Part shown: piece after piece, positions 1-9,062 of the stretch | Layout of the letters: every line of letters begins with the position of its first letter | How positions within the stretch are numbered: the first letter of the stretch is position 1 | Origin: Vibrio sp. B1FLJ16 | GTDB taxonomy: Bacteria; Pseudomonadota; Gammaproteobacteria; Enterobacterales; Vibrionaceae | Assembly (NCBI RefSeq): GCF_905175385.1 | Contig: NZ_HG992749.1 | Span: 1,984,001 to 2,048,000, forward strand | Length of the DNA: 64,000 nucleotides | Direction: 5' to 3' | The notes under the pieces: model-generated | Database searches by the model: none | What the model was told of the DNA's origin: nothing | The model's input: the letters and a program-made list of their open reading frames with translations, nothing else | Translations under genes and position numbers: made by a program

Positions 1-317
1 TCGAAGTGGCGAAGCAGTCATTAGAACAAGCTAAATTAGAAAAAAAACAACAAGCAACTAGCAAGCCAGACAGATTGAAAGATCTGCCTAACTTAAGGCT
101 CGCTACAGAGCGAATGCTAAAAAAAGCTGGTATTGAATCAGTAGAACAGCTTGAAGAAGAAGGTGCACTAAGCGCTTATAAAGCGATACGTGACTCTCAC
201 TCAGCAAAGGTTAGCATTGAACTGCTCTGGGCCTTAGAAGGCGCAATAAACGGCACTCATTGGAGCGTCGTACCTCAATCTAGACGAGAAGAGTTGAAAA
301 ACGCTCTTTCGAGATAA
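1..317 (+). CDS. tfoY: TfoX/TfoY-family regulator, C-terminal part (5' end cut by window edge)
   Basis: The reading frame is open from the left edge to a stop at 315-317, so this is the 3' end of a longer gene; a GTG at position 6 is unlikely to be the true start. The visible ~100 residues form a TfoX C-terminal domain: a lysine-rich linker, then LPNLRLATERMLKKAGI and a helical region with LWALEGAINGTHW. TfoX/Sxy proteins co-regulate competence with CRP. The Vibrio paralogue TfoY instead acts on motility and type VI secretion. I prefer TfoY because in V. cholerae tfoY lies a few genes before glgA-glgC-topA, as here; that is from memory. The N-terminal domain and any upstream c-di-GMP riboswitch lie outside the window. 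Family assignment is secure, TfoY versus TfoX less so. Confidence 0.75.
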   Translation, partial: EVAKQSLEQAKLEKKQQATSKPDRLKDLPNLRLATERMLKKAGIESVEQLEEEGALSAYKAIRDSHSAKVSIELLWALEGAINGTHWSVVPQSRREELKNALSR

Positions 318-345
318 GTATTCAGCTAAATTTCCTTAAACTTCT

Positions 346-376
346 AAAACCGCAGCTTCGTCTGCGGTTTTTTTTT
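346..376 (+). terminator. Rho-independent terminator of tfoY
   Basis: Perfect 10-bp stem AAAACCGCAG / CTGCGGTTTT (346-355 with 362-371) and a 6-nt loop, followed by a T run. It lies 30 bp after the tfoY stop. Confidence 0.9.
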
Positions 377-457
377 GAAATTTTTTTCTGCCTCAAGCTG
401 TCTATACCTACTGTATCCGTTATGAGTTGGGAAAAGGTAACCCTTCTGGAGTAAAAT

Positions 458-1153
458 ATGAATAAGAAACTGATTTTTGGGTTAATCCTACTGTTAACGA
501 TCATTGTACTGGCTGCAAGTTTTAGCCAATACCTCACTTTAGAGAACGCCAAAGCTCAACAAGAAGCGCTAAACGCGTATATCGAGCAAAATTTCCTGTT
601 TGCCGCGACCCTCTATTTCCTGATTTACGTTTTAATTACTGCGTTTTCAATCCCCGGCGCTGCTGTGGTGACCTTACTGGGAGCCGCACTATTCGGTTTT
701 TGGACCAGCTTAATGTTAGTCTCATTTGCGAGCACCATAGGCGCTACCCTTGCTTTCCTTAGTAGTCGCTACCTATTAAGAGATTGGGTTCAAACCAAGT
801 TCGAAAATAAACTTTCTGCGATCAATAACGGCGTAGAAAAAGACGGCGCATTCTACCTGCTTTCATTACGCTTAATTCCTGTCTTCCCGTTTTTCCTGAT
901 TAATTTGTTGATGGGACTGACTCCGATGTCAGTGAGTCGATTTTATCTAACAAGCCAAGTCGGTATGCTCCCGGGCACTGCTGTATACCTGAACGCCGGT
1001 ACACAGTTGGCCACAATAGATAGCCTTTCCGGTATCGTATCTCCCGGAGTTTTAGCATCATTTGCTTTACTGGGCTTGTTTCCTATTATTGCCAGATGGG
1101 TGATGAATAAACTAAGACCCAATCAAACTGAGCAAAACGGACATCTTCAATGA
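458..1153 (+). CDS. TVP38/TMEM64 (SNARE-associated/DedA superfamily) inner-membrane protein
   Basis: A 231-residue polytopic membrane protein. Hydrophobic segments lie near residues 4-22, 45-65, 68-95, about 135-160 and 190-210. The segment FSIPGAAVVTLLGAALFG followed by a glycine- and serine-rich helix is the core TVP38/TMEM64 motif, and SLRLIPVFPFFLINLLMG matches the second conserved block. Superfamily members act as lipid scramblases or undecaprenyl-phosphate flippases (DedA); the role of this branch is not established. The ATG has a GGAG ribosome-binding site 7 nt upstream. Its stop overlaps the next gene's start (ATGA), so the two are probably co-translated. Family is clear, substrate unknown. 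Confidence 0.85.
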   Translation: MNKKLIFGLILLLTIIVLAASFSQYLTLENAKAQQEALNAYIEQNFLFAATLYFLIYVLITAFSIPGAAVVTLLGAALFGFWTSLMLVSFASTIGATLAFLSSRYLLRDWVQTKFENKLSAINNGVEKDGAFYLLSLRLIPVFPFFLINLLMGLTPMSVSRFYLTSQVGMLPGTAVYLNAGTQLATIDSLSGIVSPGVLASFALLGLFPIIARWVMNKLRPNQTEQNGHLQ

Positions 1154-1470
1154 AAATATTTATTGCCAAAAACCCTGCAGAGGCGCATATCGTTTGCGGC
1201 TTACTTAAAACTGAGCAAATACAGTGCGAAGTTCGCGGTGAAGGACTTTTTGGTTTAAAAGGTGAGCTGCCGTTCAGTGATGAAACCGATCCCTACATAT
1301 GGTTGTTCGCGCCTGAACAACAGATGAAAGCTTCGGTTATTGTTGATGCTTACCAGATGCAGGCTCAGCCAAATACTTACCAGGATTGGCGCTGCTCAGT
1401 GTGCTCAGAAATGAATGAGGGGCAATTTGGAGCGTGTTGGCGATGTGGTCATCAAATAGATGAGCATTAG
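1150..1470 (+). CDS. DUF2007-family protein with C-terminal zinc ribbon
   Basis: 106 residues. The N-terminal ~70 residues look like a DUF2007 'putative signal-transducing' domain: MKIFIAKNPAEAHIVCGLL, then a beta-rich stretch ending in ...VIVDAYQ. The C-terminus has two CxxC knuckles, WRCSVCSE and GACWRCGH, which would bind one zinc ion. The gene overlaps the TVP38-family gene by 4 bp (ATGA), suggesting translational coupling. DUF2007 proteins have no well-defined biochemical role; the ribbon suggests protein or nucleic-acid contact, which is inference. It ends 24 bp from a convergent hydrolase gene with no clear terminator between them. Confidence 0.8.
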   Translation: MKIFIAKNPAEAHIVCGLLKTEQIQCEVRGEGLFGLKGELPFSDETDPYIWLFAPEQQMKASVIVDAYQMQAQPNTYQDWRCSVCSEMNEGQFGACWRCGHQIDEH

Positions 1471-1494
1471 GCTGCTCTAAAACAAATTGGAATA

Positions 1495-2298
1495 TTAAGC
1501 TATTAAGCACTGCTGCTTAATAAACTCAATCGAATGCTGATTGAAGTCTTCAGGACGCTCTACGTTACAAACATGGCCGCAGTTCGGGATTTCACGCAGT
1601 ACGCTAAGCTTGTGTGCCGCGACCATCTCTTTAACGGGTTGAATGAACATATAATCCCTGTCTCCCATTAAATAGAGTGTCGGAATTGGTAACTCTCTGT
1701 CTTTAAAATATCGCATTAAGGGATTCACATCTGACGCTAAAGTGTACCAGCGCTTAAACTCCTTCTGACAAAGCTTTTTGGCTTCGCGAACAAACAGCAA
1801 ACGCGATTCACGTTGATTACGTTGTGGCATGACGATGTACGCGAAGAGCTTATACATCCACATATAAGGTAAAATATGTTTACCGAAATTACCCAGCGTT
1901 ACGAGAATTTGTGACCGTGTGTTCAGCCGGGTAACTGCCCCCCCCAAAACCATTGAATTCACGCGTTCCGCAGCCAATTCGGCCAAGTTTCGAACGATAA
2001 TGGTCCCTAGTGACATACCAACAAAATGCGCTGATTGGATTTTCAGGTGATCCAATACTTTTAATATGTCCTGCGTAACTTCAGTAAAGGTGTAACGACT
2101 CGTAATAAGCTCTTTCAATAACTGATTTGACTTTCCGTGCCCTCTCAGATCAATCAGCAGCAAATTAAAGTGTTGTTTATACGCTTTAATCTGCTTAAAC
2201 CAAATGGAAGAACTGCCACCAGCACCATGCACGAAAACAACCCACTCATTACTGGTGGGGTGTAAGTAGGTTTTATGAAAAAGTAGTGACTTAGGCAT
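1495..2298 (-). CDS. Alpha/beta-fold hydrolase
   Basis: About 267 residues with the alpha/beta-hydrolase layout: oxyanion-hole segment FVHGAGGSSSIW near residue 25, LLIDLRGHGKS, nucleophile elbow VGMSLG with the catalytic serine, a later acid in LMGDRDYMF, and the catalytic histidine in NCGHVCNVERPEDF near the C-terminus. All three triad residues are visible. Substrate cannot be told from sequence; related proteins include esterases and MenH- or BioH-like enzymes. The ATG at 2298 is preferred over a TTG three codons upstream; neither has a strong ribosome-binding site. The gene lies downstream of glgA on the same strand, separated by a hairpin, so it is probably transcribed separately. Confidence 0.8.
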   Translation of the reverse strand: MPKSLLFHKTYLHPTSNEWVVFVHGAGGSSSIWFKQIKAYKQHFNLLLIDLRGHGKSNQLLKELITSRYTFTEVTQDILKVLDHLKIQSAHFVGMSLGTIIVRNLAELAAERVNSMVLGGAVTRLNTRSQILVTLGNFGKHILPYMWMYKLFAYIVMPQRNQRESRLLFVREAKKLCQKEFKRWYTLASDVNPLMRYFKDRELPIPTLYLMGDRDYMFIQPVKEMVAAHKLSVLREIPNCGHVCNVERPEDFNQHSIEFIKQQCLIA

Positions 2299-2369
2299 AT
2301 TCCACAATAAAAATAATGTTATTTAATGCGAAGAGCAATCCTACCACAAACGGTGGACTCAAGATAATG

Positions 2370-2394
2370 AAGGCACCAGTTAAGGTGCCTTTTG
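2370..2394 (-). terminator. Hairpin after glgA
   Basis: 8-bp stem AAGGCACC / GGTGCCTT (2370-2377 with 2384-2391) about 30 bp past the glgA stop. The T tract is better on the plus strand than on the minus strand, so termination of glgA may be incomplete. Confidence 0.5.
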
Positions 2395-2421
2395 TTACAA
2401 TTTTAGGCAACTCTGAACGCG

Positions 2422-3894
2422 TCAGTGCGGGAAAACGAGTTTTAAAGCGGAATGATAAAGCTTCAGATACTCTTCACCGGCTTTTCTCCAACAAAAATCT
2501 TTTTGCATCGCATGTAACTGGACGCGTTTTACTTCATCGTTATCTTGGGCGTAAAGAAGCAGAGCGCGTAGCATTATTAACAACAGAGCCTGAGGAGTTG
2601 GTTCATAGAACACAAATCCAGTTGCATCCGTTGGGTCTGCATCATAGTCATTAACACTGTCTTTAAGGCCGCCAACGCCTCGGACAATCGGCAAGGTACC
2701 ATACGCCATACTATAGATTTGGTTTAAACCGCACGGCTCAAATTCTGAAGGCATTAAGAAGAAGTCAGATCCGGCCTCGACTAAATGTGCCAGTTCGTTA
2801 TCGTACGCCTCGACGAAGACAAACTTGTCAGAAAACTGAGCGGCAACGTCTTCTAACTGTGCAGCAAGAGAAGGATCGCCGGTTCCGACCAAAACCAACT
2901 GCACGTCATGCTTAAGGAAATCCTGTAAAGCAGGTAATAAGTAGTGAACCCCTTTTTGCATAGTAAGGCGACAAACCATACCAAACAGTGCACACTCTTT
3001 TTGCTCCAAATTCAGACGTTTTTGCAGGGCTTTCTTACACGCCTTTTTCCCTTCTACCATGCTTTGCTCATTTGCCTGATAGTTGACTGGCAAATAAGTA
3101 TCGGTTTCGGGGTTCCAAGCTGAGTAATCGCAGCCGTTGAGTATTCCAACCAAGTCGTTTGCCCTCTGTTGGAACTCCCACGACATGCCATGACTGCCAA
3201 GGTCCGTTTTCAACTCTTCTGCATAGGTTGGACTTACAGCATTTATTTTATCCGCATTCAGCACACCAGCTTTGAGCATTGAGATGTGAGTTGAGCTTAC
3301 CGCAGCATCAGGAACATTATAGTTCTGAAACTCAGGTAGGCACTGCACATCGTCATAACGGAATACTCCTTTAAACACCGCATTGTGTATCGAAATAACA
3401 CTATGTGTATTAACAAAAAACGGGTCTGATGCGTGTCGGTGTTTCAATAAAAACGGAACGAGACCTGTATGCCAGTCATTGGCATGTACAATATCAGGCC
3501 TGAAATCGAGTTTAGGTAGCATGTCCAGACAAGCCGCACTGAAGAAAGCAAAACGCTCCCCGTTATCTGTGTATGCCTGGTTATTCTCAGCATACATAGA
3601 TGGGCGGTCAAAATATGGTTGGCAATCGATCAAATATACAGGGACATCACCCAAAAATAGCCGCAAAACCCGGTATTCAGTGTGTGGCCATGATGTTAAC
3701 TGCGTTTCTAACAGTACCTCTGCCTCTTCCAACCTTTCAATGCCATTGTATGCTGGAATAGTGATTCGTACATCTTGCTGAAGTTGGTGAAGAGCTTCAG
3801 GCAGTGCCTTGGCAACATCTGCCAAGCCACCACTTTTAATCAATCCCTCGACTTCAGACGCTACAAACAGAATAGATAGTTTGTTAGTAGCCAA
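2422..3894 (-). CDS. glgA: Glycogen synthase GlgA (ADP-glucose type, GT5)
   Basis: Transfers glucose from ADP-glucose to the non-reducing end of alpha-1,4-glucan in the cytoplasm. The KSGGLADV nucleotide-binding motif is near residue 20. The C-terminal GT-B half has the conserved PSEFEPCGLNQIYSMAYG block carrying the catalytic glutamate, and GVGGLKDSV. The start is a TTG at 3894 preceded by a strong AAAGGAG 6 nt upstream, giving 490 residues, the usual family length; the frame extends further upstream but that part does not resemble GlgA. The start lies 11 bp inside the end of glgC, so translation is probably coupled to glgC. Because glgC is frameshifted upstream, coupling could be affected if that lesion is real. 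Confidence 0.95.
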   Translation of the reverse strand: MATNKLSILFVASEVEGLIKSGGLADVAKALPEALHQLQQDVRITIPAYNGIERLEEAEVLLETQLTSWPHTEYRVLRLFLGDVPVYLIDCQPYFDRPSMYAENNQAYTDNGERFAFFSAACLDMLPKLDFRPDIVHANDWHTGLVPFLLKHRHASDPFFVNTHSVISIHNAVFKGVFRYDDVQCLPEFQNYNVPDAAVSSTHISMLKAGVLNADKINAVSPTYAEELKTDLGSHGMSWEFQQRANDLVGILNGCDYSAWNPETDTYLPVNYQANEQSMVEGKKACKKALQKRLNLEQKECALFGMVCRLTMQKGVHYLLPALQDFLKHDVQLVLVGTGDPSLAAQLEDVAAQFSDKFVFVEAYDNELAHLVEAGSDFFLMPSEFEPCGLNQIYSMAYGTLPIVRGVGGLKDSVNDYDADPTDATGFVFYEPTPQALLLIMLRALLLYAQDNDEVKRVQLHAMQKDFCWRKAGEEYLKLYHSALKLVFPH

Positions 3895-5099
3895 CTCGTG
3901 CTCCTTTAGGAATGACGACAATACCATCATCTGACACATGGAAGTGTTTCTTATCTTCCTTCAGATTCACCCCAATCTGAGTGCCAGGTGCAATATCAGC
4001 GTTTTTATCCACAATAACCCGACGTAAAACACAGCCTTCGCCGATTTTAACGTCACCAAGGAGTATACATTCGCTTATATCACAAGCAGATGCAATATTA
4101 CTTCGAAAACCAAGTACAGATTTTTCGATACGCGAGCCTCTTATATAGCTTCCGTTACACACTAAGCTGTCAATAATTTGCACACGACCGTTATCGGAAT
4201 CAGTGAATGTCGCTGGGGGTAATGGCGGATAATAAGTATGTAACGGCCATTTGCGGTTATATAGCGAGAAAGGCGCATCTTTTTCCAGCAGATCCATATG
4301 TGCTTGCCAGTAGGCGTCGATTGTACCGACATCACGCCAGTAAACCTGTTCTTTCTCACCACTGATTTCATTAGTACTGAAATCATATACAAACACATCA
4401 CCTCGAGGGAACATCTTAGGGATAATATCTTTACCGAAATCGTGTGATGATGCTTCGTTTTCGGCATCTTCAATCAGCTCAGAAAAGAGTACCTGAGCTT
4501 CAAAAACATAATTCCCCATTGAAACCAGCGCGTAATCAGGGTCTCCAGGAATGGATTTAGGGTTAGCTGGTTTTTCTTCAAAACCAACCATACGCCCATC
4601 ACTGTCAACCTCAATGACACCAAACTGAGATGCTTCTTTTAGCGGCATACGTAACGCAGAAACGGTAAGTGAAGCCCCCTTCTCCGTATGAAAGTTGACC
4701 ATCTGTTTTATGTCCATTTTATAAATGTGGTCAGAACCAAAGATACAGACTTGGTCTGGTTCTGACATCTCCATAAAACGCAGATTCTGATAGATGGCAT
4801 CAGCCGTACCTTCATACCAGCGTTTACCAGTACGCATCTGCGCTGGGATCGGGTCAATAAAACGGTCAGTAATTCCGTTAATGTTCCAGCCTTTTTCAAT
4901 GGTGGAACAGGGATTGAGATTTAAATTGAGTAAGGACGTAAATACGCATCAAATCCGCATTCACAAAGTTATTCAGCGCAAAGTCGATTAATCGATAACT
5001 ACCGCCAAATGGTACCGCAGGTTTACTACGAGATTCAGTTAAAGGTCTTAAGCGAGAGCCTTCACCGCCAGCAAGAATCATTCCCAAAACACCAGCCAT
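3884..5099 (-). pseudogene. glgC: Glucose-1-phosphate adenylyltransferase GlgC, frameshifted
   Basis: GlgC makes ADP-glucose from glucose-1-phosphate and ATP, the committed step of bacterial glycogen synthesis. The N-terminal part starts at the ATG at 5099, with GGAG 8 nt upstream. It shows [18 protein letters not shown] and runs through [11 protein letters not shown] to a premature TGA at about 4896-4898. The remainder continues in another frame with KGWNI, ITDRFIDPIPAQMR, CIFGSDHIYKMD and the left-handed beta-helix C-terminus ending IPKGARVGY. The join is at about 4890-4900, next to a short A run on the coding strand; restoring two bases gives 405 residues, the normal length. Everything else is intact and conserved, so this is either a very recent mutation or a sequencing error. 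It is the first gene of a glgC-glgA operon. Vibrios often carry a second glgC elsewhere, which could compensate (recalled, not checked). Confidence 0.85.
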
Positions 5100-5276
5100 T
5101 GTTGTTCTCCACATTGTGTTATAGCTTGGATTGGATGCACGCTCGATTGAATGTTGTATGGGGAATCGAGTGAACAAGTTATAAGCCACGCACAGATCTT
5201 CTGTGAGTTCTTGTTACGTGGTGAAACGCGATAGTGTCTACCGACAACTATCTAGATGTTTATACTTTTCGAACAT

Positions 5277-5307
5277 CAAAACAATGCACTCAGTTGCACT
5301 TGTTTTG
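5277..5307. repeat. Inverted repeat in glgC upstream region
   Basis: CAAAACAA-TGCA (5277-5288) pairs with TGCA-C-TTGTTTTG (5295-5307), leaving a 6-nt loop and one bulged C. It could be an operator or an RNA hairpin in the glgC leader; there is no T tract for termination. Confidence 0.4.
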
Positions 5308-5650
5308 TTGTAAATTATCTAAGTTGAATCTTAATTACAATTTTAAATGCACCTTTCTGTGTCATAGACAGGTATATCTTGGCCATTACGATAATCAGAT
5401 CACAGCTAACAAAGTAATGGATTACATTGTGAAAACAAATTACGAACTAAATAACTACACATCGGGCTCAAGCTTTTAAAGCTGTAACCAGTTTAGTATG
5501 TCGGGCGGTTAGTTGTCTCGAAGCTACTTCAAGGTTATGACTGTAAAATGAAATAGAGAGAAGTTAAGGTTAGATTTTGTAGATTAGGTCATTAAGCAGT
5601 AAGAGTAGTTCTCTTATGTAAACTTAATGAGTAGCTGAAAAAGGTAAAAA

Positions 5651-5676
5651 ATAAGGCAGCGATACCGCTGCCTTAT
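5651..5676 (-). terminator. Terminator of topA
   Basis: Perfect 11-bp stem ATAAGGCAGCG / CGCTGCCTTAT with a 4-nt loop, followed on the minus strand by a T run (complement of the A run just left of it). Confidence 0.9.
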
Positions 5677-5692
5677 TATTCACAAATTAAAT

Positions 5693-8320
5693 TTATGCTT
5701 TCGCTTTTTTACGCTTATCGGTGACTTCCCATTTGCCATCGATATAAAGCGCTGTCCAGCCACTTGGCTTTCCGTCATCTTCAGAACGAACGTAGTTTTC
5801 TTTCGTCTTACGGCTAAAACGAACTACTGCCGGACGACCATCCGGGTCTTCCTGCGGCGCTGTCGCAAGGTATTTGAACTTCTCAGGTAAGCGCTCTTCG
5901 AAACGTGCAAGTTCTGAAACAAGCGGAGCTCTGGTTTCACGCGATTTAGGGAAGTTACTTGCAGCCATAAAGAGGCCTGACGCACCATCACGCAGTACAA
6001 AGTAAGCATCTGAGTTTTCACATGGAAGCTCAGGAAAATGCACCGGATCTTCTTTCGGTGGCGCGACTTCGCCGTTCTTCAGGATCTTACGAGTGTTCTT
6101 ACAGCTTTCACTGGTACAGTCCATGTATTTACCGAAGCGACCGTTCTTAAGCACCATGTCAGAGCCACACTTGTCACACTCAACAACCGGGCCATCGTAG
6201 CCTTTTACTTTGAACTCACCGTATTCGACAATGTAGCCTTCACAGTTCGGGTTGTTACCACAAACATGCATCTTGCGTTTATCATCGATAAGATACGCAT
6301 CCATCGCTGTTTCACAGATAGGACAACGTTTCTTGGCTCGAAGAGCTGCAGTTTCCACGTCCTCTTCCAGGACGTTAATGATGCCTTCTTCGTCACCTAA
6401 GTTAATGGTGGTTTTACAACGCTCTTTTGGCGGCAGCGCATAACCAGAACAACCAAGGAAAACACCTGTTGATGCTGTACGGATACCCATAGGACGGCCA
6501 CAAGTCGGACACTCAATATCTGTCATCACAATGTGGTTAAGCTTCATCCCACCTTCTGACTCGTCCTGCTCTGCTTTTTCAAGGTCACCAGTAAAGTCCG
6601 CGAAGAAGTTGTCGAGTACCGCTTTCCAGTTCACTTCGCCTTCTGCAACCTGGTCCAGCTTCTGTTCCATTCGTGCAGTAAAGTCGTAGTTCATCAGGTC
6701 GTTGAAGCTATCATCTAAACGGTCAGTAACGATTTCACCCATTTTTTCTGCGTAGAATCGTCGCTGTTCCACTTTCACGTAACCGCGATCCTGAATCGTA
6801 GAGATGATAGATGCGTACGTCGAAGGTCGGCCAATACCACGCTTTTCAAGCTCTTTAACTAAAGCCGCTTCAGTGTATCTCGCCGGTGGCTTGGTAAAGT
6901 GCTGTTTTGGATCAAGCGATTCAAGACTTAACGTGTCACCAAGTTGAACTGCCGGAAGAATGGTATCTTCATTTTTGCCCATTGGACGTTGTACACGAGT
7001 CCAACCATCAAACTTAAGAATACGACCTTTTGCTTTCAGGGTGTATTCCGCTGCTTTTACACTGATGGTGGTTGAATCGTATTCTGCTGGTGTCATCTGA
7101 CAAGCTACAAACTGATTCCAGATTAACGAATAAAGCTTGTGAGCGTCAGCGTCTACGCCTTGCAGGTCTTCCGCCTTAACAGCAACATCAGAAGGACGAA
7201 TCGCTTCGTGCGCTTCTTGCGCACCCTCTTTGCTACCGTATTTTAGCGGTGTTTTAGGCAGATATTTGTCACCAAACTCTGAACCGATGAAGTCACGAAC
7301 GGCATCCACAGCTTCTGCACTCAAGTTTGTAGAGTCAGTACGCATGTAGGTGATGTAACCCGCTTCATACAGACGTTGCGCCAGCATCATGGTCTTTTTA
7401 ACGCCGTAGCCCAGACGTGTACTCGCAGCTTGTTGCAGAGTTGATGTGATGTATGGCGCAGACGGCTTACTTTTCGTCGGGCGGTCTTCCCGCTTGCAGA
7501 CTTCGTAGCGTGCGTTTTCAAGCACAGACATGGCTGCTTTTGTTTCTGTCTCGTTGACAGGCTTGAACACAACACCATCTTTCTGAGCAACAAGCAGTTT
7601 AAAATCTGCTTTATCTTTGGTCTTTGTATTCGCGTGTATATCCCAGAACTCTTCTGGTACGAATGCATTGATTTCTCGCTCACGCTCAACCAGCAGCTTA
7701 ACCGCTACGGACTGTACACGGCCCGCTGACAAGCCCCGCGCAACTTTCTTCCATAGTAAAGGAGAAACCATAAAACCAACCACACGGTCCATGAATCGAC
7801 GTGCTTGCTGCGCGTTAACACCATCCATATTCAGCTCACCAGGAGTCTGGAAAGCTTGCTGGATAGCATTTTTGGTAATTTCGTTAAAGACTACTCGTTT
7901 GTATCGCTCTTCATCGCCACCGATGATCTCACGAAGGTGCCATGCGATTGCTTCCCCCTCGCGGTCCAAATCGGTTGCGAGATAAACGTAATCTGCATCT
8001 TTGGCTAATTTTTGTAACTCGCTGACGACTTTTTCTTTGCCCGGCAGAATCTGATAGTTCGCTTCCCAGTCATGATATGGGTTAATCCCCATTTTTTTGA
8101 TCAGCGCTTTACGATCTTTCTCTTTCTTGACTCGTGCTTTCTCTTCAGCACTCATCCCTTTTGTTGAAATGGCAGCAGCTTTCTCACCAGTGCTTTGACC
8201 GGCCGTAGGCAGATCACGCACATGACCAACACTAGACTTAACAACAAAGTCTTTACCAAGGTACTTATTTATTGTCTTTGCCTTGGCTGGTGACTCCACT
8301 ATAACGAGTGATTTACCCAT
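5693..8320 (-). CDS. topA: DNA topoisomerase I (type IA)
   Basis: Relaxes negative supercoils by transient single-strand cleavage. 875 residues, like other gamma-proteobacterial TopA. The TOPRIM domain begins [16 protein letters not shown] and carries the acidic cluster [15 protein letters not shown]. The catalytic tyrosine is in [12 protein letters not shown] near residue 328. [12 protein letters not shown] lies in the cleavage domain. The C-terminal third has cysteine-pair zinc ribbons ([27 protein letters not shown] with CTSESCKN) and basic tail repeats. It is monocistronic with its own terminator and is divergent from yciN, as topA and yciN are neighbours in E. coli. Confidence 0.98.
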   Translation of the reverse strand: MGKSLVIVESPAKAKTINKYLGKDFVVKSSVGHVRDLPTAGQSTGEKAAAISTKGMSAEEKARVKKEKDRKALIKKMGINPYHDWEANYQILPGKEKVVSELQKLAKDADYVYLATDLDREGEAIAWHLREIIGGDEERYKRVVFNEITKNAIQQAFQTPGELNMDGVNAQQARRFMDRVVGFMVSPLLWKKVARGLSAGRVQSVAVKLLVEREREINAFVPEEFWDIHANTKTKDKADFKLLVAQKDGVVFKPVNETETKAAMSVLENARYEVCKREDRPTKSKPSAPYITSTLQQAASTRLGYGVKKTMMLAQRLYEAGYITYMRTDSTNLSAEAVDAVRDFIGSEFGDKYLPKTPLKYGSKEGAQEAHEAIRPSDVAVKAEDLQGVDADAHKLYSLIWNQFVACQMTPAEYDSTTISVKAAEYTLKAKGRILKFDGWTRVQRPMGKNEDTILPAVQLGDTLSLESLDPKQHFTKPPARYTEAALVKELEKRGIGRPSTYASIISTIQDRGYVKVEQRRFYAEKMGEIVTDRLDDSFNDLMNYDFTARMEQKLDQVAEGEVNWKAVLDNFFADFTGDLEKAEQDESEGGMKLNHIVMTDIECPTCGRPMGIRTASTGVFLGCSGYALPPKERCKTTINLGDEEGIINVLEEDVETAALRAKKRCPICETAMDAYLIDDKRKMHVCGNNPNCEGYIVEYGEFKVKGYDGPVVECDKCGSDMVLKNGRFGKYMDCTSESCKNTRKILKNGEVAPPKEDPVHFPELPCENSDAYFVLRDGASGLFMAASNFPKSRETRAPLVSELARFEERLPEKFKYLATAPQEDPDGRPAVVRFSRKTKENYVRSEDDGKPSGWTALYIDGKWEVTDKRKKAKA

Positions 8321-8743
8321 AACTGACTCTAACGTCCTTCATAATAATGCGAGTAAAACCCCGAACCGGAGATTACCCGCATAATGTTCTAATTCATTGC
8401 TTCTTTTTTTACTATTGTGCGAGATGAAAAGAAGGTCAACTGCTTTTTTGAAATTCAGATTCGATTGGTTGACAATTCATCGTCTTTATACTTCAAAGAG
8501 ACAGGGTTCTGAAAGGTCTTTGAGCGACATATCTAATCAGGCAAACTTTACTACTGCTAATCGAATTCAGTAAATTTTGTTCCTCATCACAAAATATTTT
8601 GCCTTTGAAGTGTGAAATCGAGTGTGAGCCTAGGTCGTTTGATGAAATCAATAATCTGCTTGATTAAACCGAGATAGAGTTATAATCACCTGCAAATTAT
8701 AGGTATACTTCGCAGTATTGAATTACTGAATGACGGGAACGTT
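8321..8743. other. Divergent topA-yciN intergenic region
   Basis: About 420 AT-rich bases holding both promoters. For yciN, TATAAT at 8681-8686 with TTGATT at 8660-8665 is the best candidate (15-bp spacer, short). A 12-bp palindrome CAAAATATTTTG lies at 8590-8601. No gene seen. Confidence 0.4.
8660..8686 (+). promoter_or_regulatory. Possible sigma-70 promoter for yciN
   Basis: TTGATT and a perfect TATAAT separated by 15 bp, shorter than the ideal 17. It is about 60 bp before the yciN start. Confidence 0.3.
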
Positions 8744-8992
8744 ATGTCTGATAGAAAGTTTATTGAAGAGTTTGACCTTCTTTTAATCGCGAACCAAATC
8801 ATCCAGGAACACGATGATTACATCGAAGGAATGCGCGCGACAAGCGTAGAAGAAAAAGACGACGTTTTGGTGTTTAAAGGCGAGTATTTCCTGGACGATA
8901 AAGGAATGCCAACGATGAACACAACGGCTGTTTTCAATATGTTCAAGTACCTCGCACATCATCTTTCAAAAGAATTTACGCTAAATAAATAA
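8744..8992 (+). CDS. yciN: YciN/DUF2498 family small protein
   Basis: 82 residues, similar in length and pattern to E. coli YciN: an N-terminal helix ending IIQEHDDYIEGM, then VLVFKGEYFLDDKGMPT and TAVFNMFKYLAHHLSKEF. The E. coli relative is also beside topA, so the neighbourhood is conserved. Its function is not established; it is a small acidic cytoplasmic protein with no signal peptide or membrane segment. The ATG is preceded by a GGGAAC-type ribosome-binding region. A strong bidirectional terminator follows. Confidence 0.9.
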   Translation: MSDRKFIEEFDLLLIANQIIQEHDDYIEGMRATSVEEKDDVLVFKGEYFLDDKGMPTMNTTAVFNMFKYLAHHLSKEFTLNK

Positions 8993-9016
8993 GCACTTAG
9001 ATGCTTGCACAATTAA

Positions 9017-9047
9017 AAAAGCCAGAGCTTTAGAGACTCTGGCTTTT
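9017..9047. terminator. Bidirectional terminator between yciN and aroA
   Basis: 11-bp perfect stem AAAAGCCAGAG / CTCTGGCTTTT. An A run on the left and T run on the right serve both convergent genes. Confidence 0.9.
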
Positions 9048-9062
9048 GATTGAGATATTTTC

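Larger units (their letters stand above)
5100..5692. other. Intergenic region upstream of glgC, including topA terminator
   Basis: About 590 bp separate the glgC start from the topA stop. It must hold the glgC promoter. I see one notable inverted repeat (5277-5307) and the topA terminator (5651-5676), and no convincing gene: an 81-codon plus-strand frame at 5234-5479 lacks a ribosome-binding site and resembles nothing known. Confidence 0.5.

Noticed and set aside
2316..2654. 112-codon frame overlapping the end of glgA
   Set aside because: It is antisense to the conserved GlgA C-terminus and has no supporting ribosome-binding site or similarity.
5234..5479. 81-codon plus-strand reading frame between glgC and topA
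   Set aside because: GTG start, no ribosome-binding site, unusual cysteine-rich composition with no family resemblance; it lies in an AT-rich promoter region.
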